DNA from: Vagococcus sp. CY52-2
GTDB lineage: Bacteria; Bacillota; Bacilli; Lactobacillales; Vagococcaceae
DNA length: 64,000 bases
Reading direction: 5' to 3'
NCBI RefSeq assembly: GCF_022655055.1
Contig: NZ_CP093384.1
Coordinates: 1,426,001-1,490,000 of the forward strand
Below, in pieces: positions 48,401 through 56,502 of the stretch (position 1 is its first letter; the number at the start of each line of letters is the position of its first letter). Below the pieces are notes generated by a model. It did no database searches, was not told the origin of the DNA, and saw only the letters and a list, made by a program, of their open reading frames with translations. The position numbers were made by a program, and so were the translations under genes.

Positions 48401-50802
48401 GGCGTATCCACGCCATCAAAACCAATAAATCCTTCAACAAATTGTTGCTCTTCAAAAGAGTAAGGCAAACTTAACTGGAATACTACTTCTTTACTTTCTC
48501 CAGCTGCAAGTTTAATGGTTTGATTCTCTGTTGACAGAGATGCTTTTTCAATCTTCGTATCGTAGATTTCTTTATTAGCGTCTGTTGCTTGAGTGTATAC
48601 CCCACCAAAATCATTAACAGTAAACTCTTTTTCTTTTTCTCCATGATTGGTTAATGTGACATTGATAGTTGTCGAGCGACCAATTTCTTTTAAGGCAATG
48701 GTTGAATCTTTAGTTGGTGTGTAATGAAGACTTACTTCATTTTCAATAGCTGAAGCCACGTTTATTTCACCAGCACCTTGACGTCTAGGTGAAATAATTT
48801 CCTTCGTATGTGACACATCAAGCAGTGGCACAGAGGTACTGATAGCTGAGTCTTTTGCAAATTTTACTAATTCTTTTCCACTTAAATTTAATTTTTTCTC
48901 TTTAATTGCTTGTAAAATCAATGCCTGTGACCCTGCAACAAATGGTGATGCCATACTCGTCCCACTCATTGTTTGATATTTATTACCATTAGCTAATGAG
49001 TAGATATTTCCACCAGGTGCTGAAATTTCTGGTTTAAAATTCAATTCAGGTGTTGGTCCCCATGAGCTAAAATCAGACATTTTACCATACATTTTGTTAT
49101 CAACTTCTGCCTTCCCAAGCGTAAAAGCAACAGGCTTTTTATCTTTAGCGATTTGAAGCAATACTTCTCCATCTACATCAGACAGACCAATCGTTGGATA
49201 TTCAGTATCTTCTAGAGACATTTGAACGACACCATCTGTATTATTATAGATAAAAGCAGCAACAGCTCCATTTTCTTTAGCTAATCTTGCTTTATTGGTA
49301 AAAGAAATTTCCCCACGTTTAATTAAAGCGATATTTCCTTTAAGTGCTTTCTTAATATCGTCTGTGTAGTCTTCTTTTCGTCCAAGACCTACGTCAACTA
49401 ATTGACGCTCACTATTTAATACATCATAATTTGTTTCTACTTTACTAAAAATAGTGGTAGATCCATCTGTTAGTTCAGGTACTGAATTGAAAACAGCATG
49501 TCCTAATTTATCCTGTAGCGTTTCCATTGTCACAATCGAATTTTCAGATGAAGCAACTGTTAAGGCCTCTGTCGTTACACCAGGACTTCCAACAGTACTC
49601 ATATCTGAAGTATCAAGTAAATTTTTTGGTGTATCATGCATGTCATTTGTTCCACTAACACTGTTATTCCCGGCAGAAATAACTGAAATAACCCCCGCAT
49701 CACTCGCTCGTTTAATCGCTTGATTTTGTGGATCTTCTGGATCAGTGTTAGCACTAACAGAACCCAAACTCATGTTAATAACGTCTGCTCCTAATTTGAC
49801 AGAATCCTCAATCGCAGCAATGACATCATCACTATAACACCCACGAATGTTTTTATTATTTGAAAAAACTTTCATTGCAAGTAATTGTGCTTCTGGAGCC
49901 ACTCCTTGTACATCACCATTTGATGCTGCAATTCCTGCAACGTGTTGTCCATGCATCCCAGCATCACCCACATCGACGATATCATCACTACCATCTGCGT
50001 AGTTATAACCAAATGGGACTTTTTCACTAAAATAAGAACCCTTATCCATTTTGTTAATACTATCCTTTGTTAACACGCCACTCTCTGGATTAGATAAAAA
50101 CAAATCTTTATGACTCGGATCAATTCCACTATCAATGATTGAAATGACCATTCCCTCACCATGAAGTTTTCTTTCTTCCCAAACCTTTTGAACCTCAGCA
50201 ATAGCATTCGCATGCGTATCTGTTGGATAAAAAACTTGTGCTGGTGTGACTGAAATGACACCTTGTAACGCTTCAATTTTTTCAATATCGCCTACTTTGA
50301 CATCAATTGAAAAACCATTTAATAAATAACCAAATGATCGTTTAGCTTGTGAGCCGGATATTTTTTCAATTTTAGTTTTTAAAGACGATTGTTTTTTTAC
50401 TACTTTTTCTGTCGCTTTTTCAATTGATTGAACAGAAGACTTAGAGCCTGTTGGTAAATCAACATGATCAATAGCCACTTCTTTATCAAGTTGAATTAGT
50501 ACTCTAATACGCTGACTATTATCAACTTTTGTTTCTGATGATTTTTCCTGTATTAACCCATCTTTTTTTAATTGTTCGTTGACTCTAGCGTAAAAGTCTT
50601 TAGAATACGCTTTATTTGCAGAAGCATTTTCCTCCAATAAATACTTCTTCAAACTCTCTTCTATCTGCTTTTTCCCTGTTTGCTTGTCGCTAGTTTTCTC
50701 ATTTTCTTGTGCCAATACAATTGTTGCATCTAAAATTGGCGTGGACAACAATAATAAGCTACTCATAAGTACTGCAGATTTTTTAACAACCGACTTTTTC
50801 AT
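45466..50802 (-). CDS. Cell-wall-anchored S8 subtilase (lactocepin/C5a-peptidase-like)
   Basis: 1778 residues. Signal peptide (1 to about 31, after VLAQ), propeptide (about 95-190, I9-like), then a peptidase S8 domain with catalytic D224 (IIDSGID), H284 (HGQHVAG), oxyanion N379 (SAGNN) and S616 (GTSMASP). A PA domain is inserted at about 440-565. An Fn3-like domain of the C5a-peptidase type (about 690-810) and several Ig/big-domain-like repeats (about 1000-1600) follow, then a Lys/Asp/Glu spacer. The sorting signal is LPKTG at 1741, a hydrophobic helix and a KHKRNKKNS tail. It should be anchored by sortase A and degrade extracellular proteins or host factors. No prtM-like maturation gene adjoins. 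Confidence 0.92.
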   Translation of the reverse strand: MKKSVVKKSAVLMSSLLLLSTPILDATIVLAQENEKTSDKQTGKKQIEESLKKYLLEENASANKAYSKDFYARVNEQLKKDGLIQEKSSETKVDNSQRIRVLIQLDKEVAIDHVDLPTGSKSSVQSIEKATEKVVKKQSSLKTKIEKISGSQAKRSFGYLLNGFSIDVKVGDIEKIEALQGVISVTPAQVFYPTDTHANAIAEVQKVWEERKLHGEGMVISIIDSGIDPSHKDLFLSNPESGVLTKDSINKMDKGSYFSEKVPFGYNYADGSDDIVDVGDAGMHGQHVAGIAASNGDVQGVAPEAQLLAMKVFSNNKNIRGCYSDDVIAAIEDSVKLGADVINMSLGSVSANTDPEDPQNQAIKRASDAGVISVISAGNNSVSGTNDMHDTPKNLLDTSDMSTVGSPGVTTEALTVASSENSIVTMETLQDKLGHAVFNSVPELTDGSTTIFSKVETNYDVLNSERQLVDVGLGRKEDYTDDIKKALKGNIALIKRGEISFTNKARLAKENGAVAAFIYNNTDGVVQMSLEDTEYPTIGLSDVDGEVLLQIAKDKKPVAFTLGKAEVDNKMYGKMSDFSSWGPTPELNFKPEISAPGGNIYSLANGNKYQTMSGTSMASPFVAGSQALILQAIKEKKLNLSGKELVKFAKDSAISTSVPLLDVSHTKEIISPRRQGAGEINVASAIENEVSLHYTPTKDSTIALKEIGRSTTINVTLTNHGEKEKEFTVNDFGGVYTQATDANKEIYDTKIEKASLSTENQTIKLAAGESKEVVFQLSLPYSFEEQQFVEGFIGFDGVDTPNLVIPYMGFFGKYSTGNTIDPLIYQDGHSAPTASGFLASNNNFILGMLKDDQGQSVVSPDAMAISPQNKDNIQDYSIPYLFFNRNFAKATYDIVDDKGETIKELYIAKNGRKDFYNTSSGKWTTHVVSQAKWSGTQYDKKSGKEVLVPDGRYQYKVTVSSQSDNSDQVTYIPVTVDNTKPKIEKVEVTKSGKLLVDASDKLSGIKQDVVALSVNGKNYKVALRQIPQGEENAGKYETVQKISSVFSPGKNQIILALSDHAGNVEFSSTIEEQGNQDNLLMYNVSPNQTISQNTAGYNKEDSTFTLIGSYAKDTLLYVDGIEVKTSNKGLFEVKVPITKDKTDFNFTLDKEGNEPLGTLSVKVDIEAPIIQVQDLTDGVINTTKNNYTVTGQITDAKEAVIYDPKEDVSTPLTLDNGAFSYDLSLVYGDNLYFVIAADDAGNESVQQVVIHSSGTTKLDDTFIKFDNIESSLSIINTESPGYDKENKVLTITGKLAYPVKQFTLNGEKVDYDPATLAFSYQMKNISTGSYRLTAYAQDDDLNNGRPVVNYGYTIWVDDKLPTLTLDNVEQDESGKLVGFTNHNPYVVKATITDNLAGYNLSINHNHVHTDSDYDVFNEAFFANRPAVDVAYKVKILPEETSKMTATLTDLVGNKQQLDFDIHHHKDEAISAPEITSNETSLTNKPIVLTPKNKESVIKHAGKFSAPELYYSTDQNTWTLVPDTITVSENGDYFFKYSDKYGNESPVTHTAIQTIRSEVKALPTVSLSSYGGKEKQVTVTLGMTAKDEHTSIKYSLDEGKTWEDYKDAFVVTKNSVLQVKTVDTASNESPVFSENIMVKPSSVETTDSGTQTDLPTKKEDELTKDNDKKGTDSDDKSKEGNPPFEKNKDNSEKDKEDKKSENSVISQAPIGFIDGNINKYSATSNQSSTQHTQQGSKITKALPKTGEVENKKVFILGLLMLSLLSISWFGKHKRNKKNS

Positions 50803-50867
50803 TTACCTACCCCTTTGATTATTTAATAACAACAATAAGATTAAAATATTGTTTATTATTTATTAAG

Positions 50868-50914
50868 TTTTTCTCATTATGATAAACTTTTTTCTCATTT
50901 TCAATAGGATAAAC
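50868..50914 (-). promoter_or_regulatory. Protease-gene promoter overlapping a tandem imperfect repeat
   Basis: On the minus strand TTGAAA (50899-50904), 17 bp, CATAAT (50876-50881). Overlapping it, the block GTTTATC...AATGAGAAAAA occurs twice (50889-50914 and 50868-50887). The placement over the promoter suggests an operator, though no known regulator site was recognised. Confidence 0.5.
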
Positions 50915-50948
50915 TAATTTATACTAGTAACTTTACTATTTGCGAACA

Positions 50949-50985
50949 AAAAAAAGACCAAGATAGGACATCTTAGTCTTTTACT
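50949..50985 (-). terminator. Intrinsic terminator after the flavin operon
   Basis: On the minus strand AAAAGACTAAGAT / ATCTTGGTCTTTT, 5-nt loop, then eight Ts. Confidence 0.9.
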
Positions 50986-50994
50986 GTCTAGTTA

Positions 50995-52197
50995 TTATTC
51001 TGTTTTTGACGCACTTGAAACTGCATCCGCATCAGATGAACCAGTATGTTTGGAAGATTCTGAAGCTCCACTGACTGTATCTGTTCCTGGTGTTAAAGTT
51101 TGACCTGTTTGTTTTAAATACCAATCAACAATTGGTTTAAAATCTAATATGTATTCGTTTATGCCAGCATAATTTCCTTCATCATCATGAATTGCTTGAT
51201 AATTATGTACAACAAATTTATCTGGTCCATGTGTTGGAACATGTACTCTTACGCAATCTTGAGCTCCAGATCGTAACTGCTGAACAACCCAATTCACACC
51301 GTTTAATGCTTTTTCTGGATGACAATAGGCTAGAGGGTTCCCTACTTGACTTGGATGACGTGAGGCTAACATATCTTTATCTTCTTTTGTGTAATTATAA
51401 TATAAAAATTGATTATTATTATCTGCATAGGTTAATTCCATAGGCATTGAGGCAAAGAAATGATTTAACTGATTAACCGTTAATATACCACGATTTAATT
51501 TGACATAAGTATCACCTTCTACTGCTTGAACTTTTTCTGATGCTTGTTCAACCCAGTCATCAGCTCCCTTGTCAACTCCATCAATTGTGGTATCGATTGA
51601 CCCTTCGCAATATAAATCTTCTTTTTCCAGTTCAGGCTTTTTCGTTCCTTCTAACTCAGATATTACTTCAACATATCGTAAAAATTTATCTAATACATTA
51701 CTTAAAAACTCAACAGTTTTAGCGTCTTTTAGGTCATTATTGTCATCAAAAGCTTCGCGTACTTTTCCAAGTAAAAATTCATTTCCTGGCATGACTAAAG
51801 CATGAACACCTGGTGCATCAAGTATTTGTCGTAAATGTAATTGAGCTCGTGAAGAACCTTGGTCATAGTATGAAGCACCAATAATCATTACTGGTTTGTT
51901 TTCTAGTGGATGTATTTTAAATGATAACCACTCTAATACACTCTTTAAACTGGCTGGTATTGTATGGTTATGTTCAGGTGTTGCAATAATAACCCCATCT
52001 GCATTTAAAATCTTACGGTTTATTGACTGAATCACTGGCGTATTTGTTTGATCATTACTTTGATTAAACAATGGAACATCTTTAATTTCGATTAATTCTA
52101 AATCAAATTTATCAGAAAAGTGTTTTTTTATGTATTGTAACAACGTACGATTATATGATTTATCAGCATTTGATCCTACAATTCCTACTAGTTTCAT
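50995..52197 (-). CDS. FMN reductase - PAS (DUF438-type) fusion with a C-terminal tail bearing two flavinylation-like motifs
   Basis: 400 residues, no export signal. Residues 1-180 are an NADPH-dependent FMN reductase (GIVGSNADKSYN, then ATPEHNHTIPASLKSVLEWLS, GASYYDQGSSRAQ). Residues about 235-362 match the PAS_10/DUF438 domain (LTYADNNNQFLYYN, VGNPLAYCHPEKAL, then HNYQAIHDDEGNYAGINE). The last 35 residues are Ser/Thr/Gly-rich and hold D373-TVSGAS-379 and D391-AVSSAS-397. Both have the D-x-x-S/T-G/S-A-S/T shape that ApbE enzymes modify with FMN on the final Ser/Thr. An ApbE gene lies in the same operon. The inference is a cytosolic electron carrier with up to two covalent FMNs plus a bound one; acceptor unknown. 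Confidence 0.85.
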   Translation of the reverse strand: MKLVGIVGSNADKSYNRTLLQYIKKHFSDKFDLELIEIKDVPLFNQSNDQTNTPVIQSINRKILNADGVIIATPEHNHTIPASLKSVLEWLSFKIHPLENKPVMIIGASYYDQGSSRAQLHLRQILDAPGVHALVMPGNEFLLGKVREAFDDNNDLKDAKTVEFLSNVLDKFLRYVEVISELEGTKKPELEKEDLYCEGSIDTTIDGVDKGADDWVEQASEKVQAVEGDTYVKLNRGILTVNQLNHFFASMPMELTYADNNNQFLYYNYTKEDKDMLASRHPSQVGNPLAYCHPEKALNGVNWVVQQLRSGAQDCVRVHVPTHGPDKFVVHNYQAIHDDEGNYAGINEYILDFKPIVDWYLKQTGQTLTPGTDTVSGASESSKHTGSSDADAVSSASKTE

Positions 52198-52209
52198 TTG
52201 ACTTCCTCC

Positions 52210-52818
52210 TTAAATATTTTCCCATGAAAAGTTTTCTGCTTCTTTTTTATTTTGTTTGTGAGCACTCATTAATTGATTGGTCATATAGACAAAATGCTTA
52301 AAGTCTAAAAATAGACTATGTAATTTTTGAATTTGATCCTCATCTACTAATTTTCCACTTTCATCGAAAGCTTGAAGTGAGTGACTTAATAGAAATTCCG
52401 AACTCGGCATTGTTCTAGCCTTTAACTCAGGTGAATCAAGCATTTGTTTTAAATGACTTTGTGCTCTTGATGAACCTAACGTACCATATGAAGCTCCTGT
52501 AATCATAACTGGTTTATCCACAAATGGGTAAATATTGTAAGATAACCAATTCAATGCATTCATTAATGCTGCAGGAACGGCATGATTATATTCCGGTGTA
52601 CTGATAATGACACCGTCTGCCTCTTCTATTTTTTGCGCTACTTCTTTTACAATACTTGGTAAATTTCCATCGTCAGGTTTATTGAACATAGGGAACTCTT
52701 TGATTTCGATTATTTCAATATCTGCCTCGTTTTTAAAGTAATCTCTAATAAAGTACAATAATTTTCGATTTGTTGACTGATCAGAATTTGTCCCTACTAT
52801 CGCTATATACTTATCCAT
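52210..52818 (-). CDS. NADPH-dependent FMN reductase-family protein
   Basis: 202 residues, a single flavodoxin-like domain. VGTNSDQSTNRKLL, STPEYNHAVPAALMNALNWLS and GASYGTLGSSRAQ parallel the N-terminal domain of the fusion protein encoded 12 bp downstream, so the two are paralogues. It has no PAS domain and no flavinylation-like tail. It may pass electrons from NADPH to the fusion protein or reduce free flavin. Confidence 0.88.
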   Translation of the reverse strand: MDKYIAIVGTNSDQSTNRKLLYFIRDYFKNEADIEIIEIKEFPMFNKPDDGNLPSIVKEVAQKIEEADGVIISTPEYNHAVPAALMNALNWLSYNIYPFVDKPVMITGASYGTLGSSRAQSHLKQMLDSPELKARTMPSSEFLLSHSLQAFDESGKLVDEDQIQKLHSLFLDFKHFVYMTNQLMSAHKQNKKEAENFSWENI

Positions 52819-52834
52819 AAAAATCTTCCTCTCT

Positions 52835-53764
52835 TTACATTAGTTTTGTTTTAATCATCTCTGAAGTAAATACTTTATTTGTTTTATCTATAACAACACA
52901 CTCAATAGCATCAAGTTGATTCACAGTACTAATAATATCTTTAGTATTTTTACCAAATAGACGTGTTGTCCATATTTCTCCATCAACTGATCGTTTAGAA
53001 ATAATCGTCAAACTAGCGACATCTGTTTCGATTGGATATCCTGTCTTTGGATTAATTATGTGATGATAGATTGTTTTTCCAACTGTTAGCGTTCTTTCGT
53101 AAATACCAGACGTCACAATCGATTCATTTTTAGCTTGAATAGTTACTAAACAATGAGAGCGTGGTTCTGTTGGATGTTGGATTCCTACTCTAAAATAACC
53201 ATCTGGATGATGACTTTCTCCATAGACCACCACATTACCACCAAGATTTAAAATAGCCGACGTTATATCTTGTTGTTTATAATACTCAACTACTTTATCA
53301 GCAATGAATCCTTTTGCTAATGCACCTAGATCAATCTCCATTTGTTTATCCTCTAAATAAATACTATGTGTATTAGGACTTAAAATAATTTTTTCTGGAT
53401 TGGTTTTTCTTAATAGACTTTCAATGACTTCTTTTGATGGAACTAACGCTCCTTCAAACCCAATTTTCCACTCTTTTATTAAAGGGCCAATCGCTATATT
53501 TAAAAAACTATCATCCTGAATACTATGATACTTGCCTAGGGAAATAAGATTGTATAGCTCAGGAGAAACCATGGTATCTGTTTTTCCAGCATTAAAGTTT
53601 ATTTTCATTAATTCTGAAGTATCGTCATTAGCACTAAACATTTTTTCATAATACTCTAGCATTCTAACTGTCTTCTCAACTACTTCTTCCGCTTTATTTC
53701 CTACTACAGTAATATCTATTACTGTTCCCATCAAATGTAATTGTTTGACCACTTTATTTTGCAT
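52835..53764 (-). CDS. apbE: FAD:protein FMN transferase (ApbE family), apparently cytosolic
   Basis: 309 residues. MGTVIDITV, the FAD-site LNIAIGPLIKEWKIG, IDLGALAKGFIADKV, LNLGGNVVVYG, VTSGIYERT and HHIINPKTGYP are the ApbE core motifs. ApbE transfers FMN from FAD to Ser/Thr of target motifs. Unlike exported lipoprotein ApbE, the N-terminus (MQNKVVKQLHLMGT) has no signal peptide, so targets must be cytosolic. The fusion protein two genes downstream carries two such motifs. It starts 3 bp after the regulator gene. Confidence 0.92.
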   Translation of the reverse strand: MQNKVVKQLHLMGTVIDITVVGNKAEEVVEKTVRMLEYYEKMFSANDDTSELMKINFNAGKTDTMVSPELYNLISLGKYHSIQDDSFLNIAIGPLIKEWKIGFEGALVPSKEVIESLLRKTNPEKIILSPNTHSIYLEDKQMEIDLGALAKGFIADKVVEYYKQQDITSAILNLGGNVVVYGESHHPDGYFRVGIQHPTEPRSHCLVTIQAKNESIVTSGIYERTLTVGKTIYHHIINPKTGYPIETDVASLTIISKRSVDGEIWTTRLFGKNTKDIISTVNQLDAIECVVIDKTNKVFTSEMIKTKLM

Positions 53765-53767
53765 GGC

Positions 53768-54640
53768 CTACAATCCTTTCTTAACAGCAATTTCTAATTG
53801 CTTTAACTCTTTTAACTTAATCTCATTACGATTAATTTTGGCATAAGCTCTCGCATCGTAAATTAATTCTAAAATGTCATTTTTATCTTTCTTTTCTTCT
53901 ATTGCATTTTGCGCAAGCTGTGCCGCAGCACGAGCTAAATAATACGTCACGTGATTATCTGAGCATATTTTTATCGCATAATTTAATAAAACATTACTAG
54001 CCTCGAGCTCATGAATGCTAGCATAAAACTCACCACATTGATAGACAATATTTAATACTCGCCAAGTATCTTCTACTTTTTTTATAGGATAACGATAGAT
54101 TTTTTCCAACACTTTATTAAAATAAAACTCTGCTTTTTCCACATCATTCTCTCTGGCAAATACCATCCCAATTCCAGTGTAAGCCAGTAGATGATAGATA
54201 TCTTCAGTTTCTCCATTGTCTAATAAAATTTGATCAAAATTAAACAAAATATCGGTAATTTTAGCATGTTGAAAAACCATTAAAAAACCTGTCAAATAAT
54301 GATACCTCAACAAAATATCATTGTCTTCGATTTTGCAAATATCAATTGTTTCCATTAAATTCTTTGCTTTTTGATATTCGCTGGTTATTAATAAAAATTC
54401 TGCTTGATTTAATATTTCAATTACATCAGTGTATCGAATTCCAACTTTAGGAAACAACTCACTCAAAGGTAAATCCAATCTTTCACACAGTTTAATTAGT
54501 ATCTTTAAATTTGGAACTTGAGAGTTATTTTCAAACCGACTTAACGTTGCTTGCGTGCAAATATTTTCTGCTAAGTCATTTTGCGAAAACCCTTTTTGTC
54601 TCCTTGCTTCTATAAAACGTTCAATATTCACTATCATCAC
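53768..54640 (-). CDS. HTH regulator with TPR-like C-terminus (Rgg/PlcR-like)
   Basis: 290 residues. The HTH domain (about 5-62) has KGFSQNDLAENICTQATLSRFENNSQVP. The rest is helical repeats (AEFLLITSEYQKAKNLMETI, AEFYFNKVLEKIY), as in Rgg and RRNPP regulators, many of which bind peptides. It leads the flavin operon and presumably controls it and perhaps itself. No convincing signal-peptide gene was found beside it. Regulator position upstream of apbE is seen; its ligand is unknown. Confidence 0.85.
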   Translation of the reverse strand: MMIVNIERFIEARRQKGFSQNDLAENICTQATLSRFENNSQVPNLKILIKLCERLDLPLSELFPKVGIRYTDVIEILNQAEFLLITSEYQKAKNLMETIDICKIEDNDILLRYHYLTGFLMVFQHAKITDILFNFDQILLDNGETEDIYHLLAYTGIGMVFARENDVEKAEFYFNKVLEKIYRYPIKKVEDTWRVLNIVYQCGEFYASIHELEASNVLLNYAIKICSDNHVTYYLARAAAQLAQNAIEEKKDKNDILELIYDARAYAKINRNEIKLKELKQLEIAVKKGL

Positions 54641-54864
54641 TTACTTTCGATCTATTGTTTAACTTTTCACATTCTATGGAAAAATCATACTACTTTTATA
54701 CATTTATGTCAAATCATAATATATATTTTTTTATATCTAACCATATATTTTTAAGTATAAAAGAAATATTTTTGATTAACTTTTACTAAACTAGTGCATT
54801 TAATTTGATTATGTTGGTTAAATTTGAGATACTTTAATCACTAAGTTATGGGAGGAATTTTTTA

Positions 54865-55254
54865 ATGCCATTAATGAAAATTGATATGATAAAAGGACGA
54901 CAACAAGAAGAAATAGAAGAAATTCTAAAAATTTCCTATAGAGTGATGTTAGAAGCCTTTGATGCACCTGTGGGCGATAGATACCAAATAGTCAACCAAC
55001 ACGAACCATATGAAATGCAAATATTAGATACTGGTTTAGGATTTGAACGAACAAAAGATGTGCTTCTATTTAGTCTTATTACTCGCCCCAGAACAACTGA
55101 ACAAAAAAAACAATTTTACCACAATTTAGTGGCTGCTTTAAATGATGAATTAGGCATTCGAAAAGAAGACGTTATGATTAACTTAGTTGTTAATGATGAT
55201 GAAGATTGGAGCTTTGCATTTGGTAAAGCGCAGTTTTTAACAGGAGAATTGTAA
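54865..55254 (+). CDS. Tautomerase family protein
   Basis: 129 residues. Pro after the initiator Met (MPLMKIDMIKG) gives the catalytic N-terminal proline. The length and FDAPVGDRYQIV...HEPYEM, LITRPRTTEQK and EDVMINLVVNDDEDWSF segments match the YusQ-type (tautomerase_2) group, which may act on halogenated or keto-enol substrates. GGGAGG precedes the ATG. Divergent from the flavin operon; any link is unproven. Confidence 0.88.
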   Translation: MPLMKIDMIKGRQQEEIEEILKISYRVMLEAFDAPVGDRYQIVNQHEPYEMQILDTGLGFERTKDVLLFSLITRPRTTEQKKQFYHNLVAALNDELGIRKEDVMINLVVNDDEDWSFAFGKAQFLTGEL

Positions 55255-55268
55255 ATGAGATATCACAA

Positions 55269-55307
55269 AACAATGCCCTTGAAACACTATGTTTCAAGGG
55301 CGTTGTT
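55269..55307. terminator. Inverted repeat between convergent genes
   Basis: GCCCTTGAAACA / TGTTTCAAGGGC perfect 12-bp stem with a CTA loop and flanking AACA/TGTT pairing. T runs are weak on both strands; likely a bidirectional terminator. Confidence 0.75.
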
Positions 55308-55316
55308 CTGTTGTAT

Positions 55317-56336
55317 TTATATTGTAACTAGTTGATTTTTTTCGTATGATTCTTTACAAGCAAGTGCTACTTTTGTCGATTCTAATCCGTCAATTGCATT
55401 AATACTAGGCTGTCTATCAGTTAGAATACACTCAATAAACTCATTTGCTTCATTAATAAAGGCTTGAGAAAAACGTTCTGGGAAATTTTGTGAGGTTGGC
55501 CGAACAACGCCATGTTCATTCATAATAGTGACTAGATTTTTTTCTGGTACTTGTGCTATACGCAGCATGCCTTTTGTTCCAATTAATTCTGTTTCAACAT
55601 GATACCCATGATGACAATTTCTACCAGCTACTAATATTCCCATAGTATTATCAGCTAACTGGAGCATGGCGGCTCCTGTTTCAAGTTCTCCCACTTCATC
55701 AAGTTCTTTATAAGCAGCATTTTTCCCTATTGCCCAAACTTTACTTACTTCTTGACCTGTAAACCAACGAACTAAATCAATATCATGAATTGACATATCA
55801 GCAAACAAACCACCACTATTACTTGCTCCAGCAAATTTAACAAAACTTTCTAAACCTTCACTTGGATCAATTCCATAACAACGAATTAATGTTACGTCAC
55901 CCAGTTCACCATTATCAACAAGTTCTTTCGCATACATATAATCCGTATCAAAGCGTCGCATAAATCCAAGCATAAATTTTTGGTTTGGGTATTGATTAAT
56001 AACTTGAATCGTTTCATTAATTTCTTCAATATTAAGTCCGATTGGTTTTTCAGAAAAAACATGTTTTCCATGTTTTAATCCAAGTTGTATTTGAGAACAA
56101 TGTAATCCTGATGGTGACACAATAAAAATCGCATCAAGTTGTTCATCTTTAACCATCTCTTCATAATCAGTATAGGTAACTTGTACACCTAAGTTATTTT
56201 TAGCATACTCTAGCTCTTCTGAAACGGGACTACATGCAGCATACAATGTGGCATTAGCTACTTTATCGTTTAAATTGTGAGCGTGAACCTTACCTAATCT
56301 CCCTAATCCAACGATACCTACTTTTATTGTTTCCAT
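55317..56336 (-). CDS. Gfo/Idh/MocA-family dehydrogenase (inositol 2-dehydrogenase-like)
   Basis: 339 residues. The Rossmann motif is VGLGRLGKVHAHN, the catalytic Lys lies in SEKPIG, and the second domain begins near FMRRFDTDY with the DMSIHDIDLVRWF motif (catalytic Asp/His). Best resembles myo-inositol 2-dehydrogenases, but no iol genes adjoin, so the sugar alcohol is uncertain. AGGAGG 8 nt before ATG. Confidence 0.85.
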   Translation of the reverse strand: METIKVGIVGLGRLGKVHAHNLNDKVANATLYAACSPVSEELEYAKNNLGVQVTYTDYEEMVKDEQLDAIFIVSPSGLHCSQIQLGLKHGKHVFSEKPIGLNIEEINETIQVINQYPNQKFMLGFMRRFDTDYMYAKELVDNGELGDVTLIRCYGIDPSEGLESFVKFAGASNSGGLFADMSIHDIDLVRWFTGQEVSKVWAIGKNAAYKELDEVGELETGAAMLQLADNTMGILVAGRNCHHGYHVETELIGTKGMLRIAQVPEKNLVTIMNEHGVVRPTSQNFPERFSQAFINEANEFIECILTDRQPSINAIDGLESTKVALACKESYEKNQLVTI

Positions 56337-56465
56337 CTATCAGACCTCCTATTTTTATGAAACCGTTACCTAAAAATAGTTTATCATAAAATAATCAAGT
56401 TATCCATAACATATCCAGATAGATATTAAAAAAAATAAATCCCCACTATAAGTTACTCTTATTAA

Positions 56466-56502
56466 TCAAAAAACTAGAAAGCCTCTCACTTTCTAGTTTT
56501 TT
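56466..56502 (-). terminator. Intrinsic terminator overlapping the end of the APC permease gene
   Basis: On the minus strand AAAACTAGAAAG / CTTTCTAGTTTT with a 7-nt loop; the 5' arm encodes the last residues of the permease and the stop codon lies in the loop region. Confidence 0.9.

Noticed and set aside
54676-54789. 37-codon open frame beside the HTH/TPR regulator, considered as a signal-peptide gene
   Set aside because: No ribosome site, extreme AT-driven composition, and the product (MEKSYYFYTF start, Phe/Ile-rich) lacks the Lys start and hydrophobic core order of Rgg-type pheromones.
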